From Mnemiopsis leidyi (taxonomy: Eukaryota > Ctenophora > Tentaculata > Lobata > Bolinopsidae): 41,816 bases of DNA. Made by a program: the position numbers and the translations under genes. Under the pieces are notes generated by a model. That model was given only the letters and a program-made list of their open reading frames with translations, did no database searches and was not told where the DNA came from. Positions 20,990 to 41,816 of this stretch are shown in pieces. Where the stretch lies: positions 125,513-167,328 of the forward strand of contig JH152887.1 in the NCBI GenBank assembly GCA_000226015.1, written 5' to 3'. Position 1 is the stretch's first letter. Every line of letters starts with the position of its first letter.

Positions 20990-21195
20990 GTTTTATGGTC
21001 TTAACTCTCACTAAATAATTTGTTTTCATTCCTGTGTGTTATCATGTTGTGTTGTCCTGTGTTTTATGGTCTTAACTCTCACTAAATAATTTGTTTTCAT
21101 TCCTGTGTGTTATCATGTTGTGTTGTCCTGTGTTTTATGGTCTTAACTCTCACTAAATAATTTGTTTTCATTCCTGTGTGTTAACATGTTCGTAA
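20990..21195. repeat. 71 bp direct repeat, about three copies
   Basis: Units starting TTTTATGGTC at 20991, 21062 and 21133 are almost identical. They lie between the two alternative terminal exons, within the presumed 3'UTR of the tail A transcript. Confidence 0.9.
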
Positions 21196-21685
21196 ATAGG
21201 AAGATTCCTGTTTTCTCGACATTTTCCGTTGACTGTGAATAGAAATTTTATGTTGTGCCGTGCAATACATGTATTTGTAAGGCTCGAAGGCCGACTTATT
21301 AAGTGGTTTTATGTTACTTTTCAAGCGTACACAGTTAGTCACTAAGTATTCAACGAATATTTAACTTATTGCGACTATTTCTAATTCTAGTTTCATTATC
21401 TCAAGATATTTTGCGTTAACATCATCTTGAATAACAAATTCAGCCTTGTTTAACTCAGCTATTTTCTTTGAAGCATGAACTACTTAAGATAAAGCATTAT
21501 TTCCATTAATTTGGCTTTATCTTCACTCTTTATATATCTAAACGTTTCACTTGTCAATGGTAAATTCTGTGGTATTTTGACTTGAATGGTTGCGTCCTAA
21601 TTAAAATTTGGTTGTAATGACCGCAAGCATGAACTTTTCTTTTTTGCTTTCTTTATTCTATTTCAGCATTATCATTAATTAATTT

Positions 21686-21691
21686 AATAAA
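21686..21691 (+). terminator. AATAAA, candidate polyadenylation signal for the tail A transcript
   Basis: AATAAA downstream of the tail A stop (20908) and just upstream of the tail B acceptor (21788). Use of this site would exclude tail B. Confidence 0.4.
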
Positions 21692-21788
21692 AGTTGGTAC
21701 TTTTAAAACCTTAAACTTTCTATCAAATAGCTTTATAAGCTATGAAACTCCCTAAATAGATAAACAATTTCACATTACTCAACCCTAG

Positions 21789-21899
21789 CTCTCTTCAAAG
21801 CCGGATAAGACAGTAAAACTGAACGCCTCCAAAGGAGATCAAGCAGGAAGAACTGGCTTCTCGGATAATCTATACGAAACTGCCGAACAAAACATTTAG
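21789..21899 (+). CDS. Alternative distal terminal exon (tail B)
   Basis: Behind CAACCCTAG an open phase 0 exon of 36 codons ends at TAG 21897-21899. Spliced to the membrane exon it would replace tail A by a tail ending SDNLYETAEQNI. The parallel with tail A (ENPYDT against DNLYET, similar length, similar distance to the stop) makes a chance ORF unlikely and suggests a duplicated, mutually exclusive last exon. Choice would depend on the polyadenylation site after tail A. Confidence 0.6.
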   Translation, partial: LSSKPDKTVKLNASKGDQAGRTGFSDNLYETAEQNI

Positions 21900-22372
21900 A
21901 TTTGTTTCGGAAAGATCAGAGCTAGTATGTCACAGATTTTAAGTTTTTACCCGAAGAAAATTAGTACAGGCTAATCAATATTTGATTCATTCCGGTCTAG
22001 GAACTGCAAAGTTCCTCGGAAGTCAGTTTGTGAAATTTGTAACAGAAAGGCGTCCTGTAACAGGGAGCATTCTTGTTACAAGGACTTCTGTTGTTTTATA
22101 GTTATGTATGTAAATGCGTGAAAATTTTGAAAAAAATTAGATTGTTGTAATAGCAATTTGGTTGCAGCTATGATTAAGAGGAAAGTTATTTGTAGTGTAT
22201 TTTGAATTTGTAAATAATGTAGTAACGAATGATAGTTAACAAAGCTGCTAGAATAATCAGGAGACCTAATTTTTCATTCGTTCACTTTTTAGGTTTTGTA
22301 CTCTGTAAAAATACCCTGATGTTATAATATAATGTTATTTGACAGTGCCATGCATTTCAAAAGATGATTTGA

Positions 22373-22423
22373 AATAGAACTGGCGGACTTCGTCCGCGGC
22401 GGACAAAGTCCGCCGGTTCTATT
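22373..22423. repeat. Inverted repeat with 25 bp arms and no loop
   Basis: AATAGAAC-TGGCGGACTT-CGTCCGC is followed directly by its near reverse complement (two or three mismatches). The core is much more GC-rich than the surroundings. It could be a foldback element end or a structured 3'UTR element. Confidence 0.85.
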
Positions 22424-23660
22424 CCCAGATGATTAGAAGTGATTTTCCGATTTGATTTTTTTCTAGTTTCCGAAAGTTTTTGAAAAGTTATTTTTGTCTG
22501 TGCTCCCAAAGTTTTTGAAAAGTTATTTTTGTCTGTGCTGCTCCGCGGTGGTACTCGATTTTTAGAAGTGGAATTGTGATAAATTTTTATTTCATTTTTG
22601 TATAACATGCTTGTTTCCTGAGTTTTTATTCATTACTGTCAGAGGTGAAGTCTGTTTGGAAAATATGCAGGCATTTTAATGCGCAATGATGATTTCAAAG
22701 CTACAATGGACAAGTTTAAATTCTCAAATTGTATAAAATTAAGAAAATTAAATAAAAAAATCAATTGAAAATTAAAACTGTGGCTGAGGGCAGGCTTGCC
22801 TGCTTGCATCTATATAGTTCTACCACCGTCCTATCGGGAAAGTATCATACTTTATTATATATTTATCAGTTTGACTTTCAGTGCTTAAATAGTTACAATA
22901 TTTACGTGGCCTTTAATTGATGCAAAATTTATTTTCTATGCAAAATTGATGCAAAAATTTTTCAGATGCTTGTCCATGCCAAACTAGGGTGCAAGTGCAA
23001 CAAATGAAACTAAGCGTGAACGAGGACCTATCCATATCAAATATATCTAAATCTAATGACGACTTCATAATTAAATTTTGGACTAAACTGATGTTATGAT
23101 ATGAAAGTAATGTGATAATAGAAACTCAGAATAAATGCATATGATCCTATTTTATCTCTATTAATTGACCAGATTCCAGACTCCAGTGATAAACCTTCCC
23201 TAAATCAATTCGCATATCATTATCATCCTTGCCTTGAAGAGTTTCTCTGCAATTAACCAATATCCTAGCTTTGCTGGTTTGAGGCGGTGAGTTGATAGAT
23301 GATTAAATACAATTTAGTAAGTTCATGTCACCCTCACGATATAAAATTTAAAATAGAAAACTTCTTAACTGTAACCAAATAGCCTCCTTTCAATCCCATC
23401 TCTCTCCATTTATACGCGTTTATATAGCTCGTTGTTGAAGGTGCGAACACGTGTTAAGCGTTTCAACGTACAAAGTGTAAAATAGCTGACACCTCCCGCC
23501 CAGAACTGAAACTATACTTTTTCAGCTGCTAGCTTAAGGCGAGGTAGTTCACCGTTAACTCGTTCCAGTACTGTAAAGAGACTACAGGAGTGACCGGCCC
23601 AGCCTCATCTCTCTGACTGAGCTGTGTGTGTGGTGCGGTTACCGCTAATGAGAAGACAAT

Positions 23661-23687
23661 ATGTACTACACTCCCAACACGATAAAG
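23661..23687 (+). CDS. Speculative first coding exon of the ferlin (MYYTPNTIK)
   Basis: An ATG in the CG-richer stretch opens nine codons up to a donor AAAG|GTGGGT at 23688 in phase 0, which would join in frame to the exon at 24757. No homology supports it; it is one of several possible starts. The alternative is initiation at the in-frame ATG at 24871 within the next exon. Confidence 0.2.
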
Positions 23688-24756
23688 GTGGGTGGACAAT
23701 CGTGTAGGGTCACGTGACAGTAAAACAATTGAAGGTATTGCCCTGATCGTCAACCATTCGTCTTGGGTTAAATTATTTGGACTGATTGCGGTTGCATAAC
23801 AGTTGTCTTGGAGTTGCTTTCTTGCTGTTTTAGTGCTGCGTGTTGAATTTCGATCGTTTTACCATCATCTGTAAAACTAAATGTAACAGAAACGCATGTT
23901 AGTTCAAGTACTAGGGAAATTGAAACATGCATTTTGTTCCAGTACATAGACCATCATGGTTAGAGTTAATTAAGAGAAGTCCTTGTCGTCATTGTCGTCA
24001 GTGTAGTCAGTGCGACAGTGAAACTGTCCTGCGTTTCCACTCTCCAGTAGATGGAGATAGTTTCATTCCTGATTTTCTCAGGATGAGTGCTTCCCTGACA
24101 CCCTAATTCCTATCGGCATTTTTGTCAGATTAGTAAACTAGGTAAATTTTGCTAACTGGTACTTCTCCACGAATTGTATTGTAAATTAACTTTTGGCTTT
24201 CGAAAATGTAAAGCTGCTCACTGATAACATTCGGCATCAAACTACTATTTTAGCAGGAACTTCTAAAAGTAAAATAATTTAAGGGCCTTGATTGGACAAC
24301 GCAATGCCAATAGCGCATTATGTTAATGTAGGTAGGAGCCGAGTATGAAAAAGAATGTGGCGCCTAGATGCTCAGTGATCGGTTTTGCCTTTTTTAAATA
24401 AAAGCTTCCTCGATAATAACATAGAATAAGTATAGATTGTTATTTCATAATCACAACTCTTTTCGTCTTTTGCAGCTTACTTCCCCAAATTCAGATCACT
24501 ATTATACAAGTCGTCATAGGTAATGTACGCCAAATTAGTAATCACTTGGTATATCGCGAAATATGATAATGATAATAAGGTCGTGATAGTATGCCGTTTG
24601 GGCGGGCCTTTCATCTTTTTATTACTATTAGGACTACTAGTGACATAAACTTGTCAAACAAACCAGTGAAATAAAAGTTTTGACTTTGATTCATGTACGA
24701 ATTAAATTATTTGATTGTAAACATATGACCTCGTTGTTGAACGTTAAACTCTGTAG

Positions 24757-39432
<14,676 letters not shown>

Positions 39433-40271
39433 GGCAGCTCATGTTCAATTCGACACCGAGACAAAGGATCTCGACCATTGTTCATGACATATATTGCGTT
39501 GTTTACAGATATTGTAAAAAGTAAAATTACCACTAGCAGTGAAGATCAACTAACAGTAACACGATGAAGAATGTTAGAACGTGAATTTACTCCGGAAATG
39601 TGATACAACACCTTGTTTTGAACAAAGCGCTCGTTGTTGACGTTATAATTTAACCTTAGAATTTACTGTAACATACGACTACAAGAGAAATATTTTTCTA
39701 TAGAAAGCTTTGGAATTTTTTTGAAATAAATTTACACACGACAATGGATTTTACTCCACAAAAACTATATGGTTTTACACTTAGTGGATGCTTCGAAACT
39801 CTCAGAATTACGAAAAAGCTTGCAAAAGTTTATATTTCTTAACTTAAGATGCTTTGTCACTGCCAAAGACACAACACACGGTAGAATTTAATTCTGAATT
39901 TTTGTTGTATTACTATCCATTGATTTAATCTTTTGAAAAAGAGCTAGTTTAGTTTTGTACATTTTACCCATTTTAGTCGCACAGTTATTGTTAACCACTT
40001 TACCGGAACCCTTAACTTTTAATTCGGCGAAATAGACAGGGGGCCGGCAGGCCTGGCAACGTCTGCAGTCCGGCAAGTCCCCATTTCCCCAAAAATTAAT
40101 CATTTTCTGACCCGTATGAAACAGGAATTTACAATTGTCAAGGGAAGGCAATAACAAAATGAATTCAAAATTAGCTAAAAAGTTGGTAATGGTATCAAGA
40201 AATAAATCAAATAACAAACTACCAAAAACGTTAAACTTGAAATTTAAGCTCATCTAATGAGTCAGGAAAAC
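39433..40271. other. Ferlin 3'UTR and downstream spacer
   Basis: Contains the ferlin 3'UTR up to about 39750, then AT-rich sequence. A minus-strand frame at 40253-39888 includes LPDCRRCQACRPP and a Lys-rich end but matches no family known to me; it may be part of the same decayed element as the Cys-rich ORF at 40272-40634. Confidence 0.4.
39725..39730 (+). terminator. Ferlin polyadenylation signal AATAAA
   Basis: AATAAA about 290 nt after the ferlin stop codon, the first canonical signal downstream. Confidence 0.6.
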
Positions 40272-40634
40272 TCAGTGATACAAGTACAATAATAATTTTA
40301 CTGGAAAAGTATCAAGAATAAGTTTGTCGTGGTTCGGGTTAGTGTTACACCCGTGACCCTCGCAGCTCTTGCATGACGCTGTCAGGCCTGCTGCCTCGCA
40401 GCGGCAGCCCTGCGCGGCGCAACCACCCGTTTTGCGTTTGTAGGTTGATAACCTACTGTCGCGGCCATCACGCGCTGTCACGCATTTCTGGCATTTCAAA
40501 GAAATTCTAGACGCGCATCGCCCGTTGACCACCCGTCCATCCAGGATAAATTTTTCTAATGTGAAAATGGGCCCTGTCGCGGTGATACCCGACTCTCGCA
40601 GCTCAAAGCTGAACGGTAGACAGATATAATCTCG
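40272..40634 (-). pseudogene. Cys-rich ORF remnant, CXC-like, probably transposon-derived
   Basis: An open frame without a usable ATG runs from 40634 to TGA at 40274-40272 (120 codons). It contains CQKC and then GCAAQGCRCEAAGLTASC followed by KSC and GHGCN, a spacing that recalls CXC (tesmin/MSL2-type) zinc-binding segments found in chromatin proteins and at the end of some transposon proteins. The stretch 40330-40840 is clearly more GC-rich than its surroundings, in line with an inserted element. I cannot name the family. Confidence 0.4.
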
Positions 40635-40686
40635 TCAAAAATGGGCCATAAAGTATTTACAAAAGTATACGCAGCTCAACGTTACT

Positions 40687-40830
40687 GTGAATAACATAGG
40701 ACGTTTTACACTTACAGGACCCACTGCAGCTGCGCTTTATCGCCCGACAGGACCCATTGCGCGATTTAGGCACACTTTTTATGTGCCGGCGCGCAATCGG
40801 TCCGATTTAAACGTCCTATGTTGTTCACAA
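40687..40830. repeat. Foldback of about 144 bp with ~21 bp terminal inverted repeats
   Basis: GTGAATAACATAGGACGTTT at 40687 matches the reverse complement of the sequence ending TTCAC at 40830 with one or two mismatches. Inner segments also pair (GACCCATTGCGCG with CGCGCAATCGGTC; GGCACAC with ATGTGCC around a TTTTT loop). It may be a small MITE or one end of the element carrying the neighbouring Cys-rich ORF. Confidence 0.75.
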
Positions 40831-40960
40831 CTTGACAAATACAATCTCTGGATGAATAAGCGCGAGATTAACTATTATCGTGTTTTAAAACAAGAGTTTC
40901 TGAAAGCAGATGAAAGACAGAGAAGTGAAGGGTGAAGCTGATGTAGTCAATTAGTCATCA

Positions 40961-41001
40961 GGAATTAAACGGAATTAAACGGAATTAAAACGGAATTAAA
41001 C
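40961..41001. repeat. Short tandem repeat GGAATTAAAC, four copies
   Basis: Four units of GGAATTAAAC (one with an extra A). On the minus strand it lies about 440 bp beyond the retrotransposon stop codon, where CR1/L2-type elements end in short tandem repeats; it could mark the 3' end of that element. Confidence 0.6.
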
Positions 41002-41440
41002 GTGAATTTGTCACTGGAGAACACTAACGGACTCGTCGTGACTATACAAGAATTAATTGTCAATAATAATAAATCAAAAAATCAAAAAGGTAAGCTATAA
41101 ATATCAAACAAAAGAAAAAGCTTAACTGCTTAATGTTAAACCTTCTCACAAACATGCGAAGTAGAAAAAATAACTATATAATAATTTAATGGAAGCGAAA
41201 AAAAGAGGTTAAGCATGCAGAAACCAAGATGTCCCAAAATGAATAATAACTTAACACTAGACGTAGGTAAAAATGTCCCGAGAATAAAATGTTCACAGGT
41301 TAAGCCTAAGAAATGTAGCAGTCCCGGAGTTTTTAAGGGGTTGGGAGGAAGCTGGCCAGCCGGGTAATGAAGCCAGTTAGGAGTCGGGTGTCCTCTTTGG
41401 GTTCCTGAGATTGAAGCAGTGAGTGAGGTACCTTCCGAAT

Positions 41441-41815
41441 TCAGGGAGATGACATGAGACCATTTTGGTGCCATACTCTTTGAGGAGAAGCAGAGGAGAG
41501 GAGGTTGTCCGATAGCTTGGCTCTTATTGGATGATACTGATAGCCAGGACATTCAGTGAGCACATGCTCCTCTGATTCCAAAATTGGTGGTTCGGAATGG
41601 GGAAGATGGAGCAAGCCTTCCAGTTGGTCGGGTTCGCAGCAATAACGACAGGCTCTTAGGGCATCGCTGGTGCTGTGTTTGAGATACCTGCCTCGTTCTA
41701 TCCAGAGGTCGTGGCTGCTAGAGCGTAGCTTAGCTATGTTAATCCTACTCGATCTTTTGGGAAGCTGGAGGTATGGTTCTTCCTTGAACTCTGTCTTGAC
41801 TGAGCAGTAAAATCT
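41441..41815 (-). mobile_element. Non-LTR (LINE-type) retrotransposon, C-terminal end of the reverse transcriptase ORF, partial
   Basis: Read from the window edge on the minus strand, an uninterrupted frame of 124 codons ends at TGA 41443-41441. It shows the post-RT segment of LINE ORF2 proteins: SSSHDLWIERGRY, CRYCCEP, ESEEHVLTECPGYQYHPIRA, i.e. basic stretch, then C-x2-C and E-H-x4-C. The rest of the element lies to the right outside the window. Its 3' tail probably extends left to the GGAATTAAAC repeats near 40961-41001. The class (CR1/L2/Jockey-like) is inferred from this motif only. Confidence 0.7.
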
Positions 41816-41816
41816 C

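Larger units (their letters stand above)
21900..24756. other. Tail B 3'UTR, intergenic DNA and probable ferlin promoter region
   Basis: After tail B comes AT-rich sequence with a perfect-looking palindrome (22373-22423), a 32 nt direct repeat (22473-22504 and 22508-22539) and AATAAA at 22751-22756. From about 23420 to 23760 the sequence becomes more CG-rich (CACGTG-like sites at 23448 and 23711), the likeliest promoter and first-exon area of the ferlin. I found no further protein exon with family similarity. Confidence 0.5.

Noticed and set aside
23529..23753. 74-codon minus-strand ORF upstream of the ferlin
   Set aside because: Lies in the CG-richer probable promoter region; no similarity or splice support.
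24478..24521. Possible small exon before the ferlin (after TTTTTGCAG, donor GTAATG)
   Set aside because: 44 nt gives phases that do not fit the phase 0 exon at 24757 without a stop.

Overview
The window comes from an intron-rich animal (metazoan) genome that is moderately AT-rich. Every gene is split by GT-AG introns of roughly 100 to 1,000 bp. The protein families present (sushi/ephrin-receptor-like extracellular mosaics, phosphagen kinases, a dysferlin/myoferlin-type ferlin) are animal families, and the intron size and use of arginine kinase suggest an invertebrate. I cannot place it more precisely. Exon borders were set by hand, from splice consensus, reading-phase agreement and family homology.

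Layout. (1) 1-3183, plus strand: the 3' part of a sushi (CCP) repeat gene that enters from outside the window. It holds one multi-sushi exon, then four nearly identical single-sushi exons (with nearly identical introns), one more sushi exon, and a short terminal exon with AATAAA. (2) 3236-4916 and 9370-10434, minus strand: two tandem arginine kinase paralogues. The left one carries a predicted N-myristoylation/palmitoylation leader (MGCGSS), the right one looks cytosolic. (3) 10554-20908 (alternative end 21899), plus strand: a SVEP1/polydom-like type I membrane protein. It has two homologous ~446-residue cassettes in tandem (sushi, split sushi, sushi, a conserved module with a polybasic site, ephrin-receptor-like Cys repeat, short sushi-like exon), then a transmembrane helix and two alternative terminal exons encoding different tyrosine-motif tails. 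All borders of (1) and (3) at the junction are phase 1, so they could be one gene with the kinases nested antisense in a 7.8 kb intron, or two genes. (4) 24757-39432, plus strand: a nearly complete ferlin of about 2,130 residues in 36-37 exons (divergent C2A, C2B, FerI, C2C, FerA, FerB, DysF, C2D, C2E, C2F, C-terminal membrane anchor). (5) 39433-41816: repeat-derived DNA, with a Cys-rich minus-strand ORF remnant, a ~144 bp foldback and the 3' end of a non-LTR retrotransposon.

The genes do not form an operon or an obvious pathway. The kinases buffer ATP, the ferlin serves Ca2+-dependent membrane fusion/repair, and the sushi proteins are surface or secreted adhesion/recognition molecules. The most notable structural theme is repeated tandem duplication across exon-intron borders: whole sushi exons at 947-2329, a splice donor at 12441-12660 and a splice acceptor at 33606-33955. 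Other points worth attention are the dual cytoplasmic tails, the exact two-intron difference between the duplicated cassettes, and the lipid-anchored kinase.
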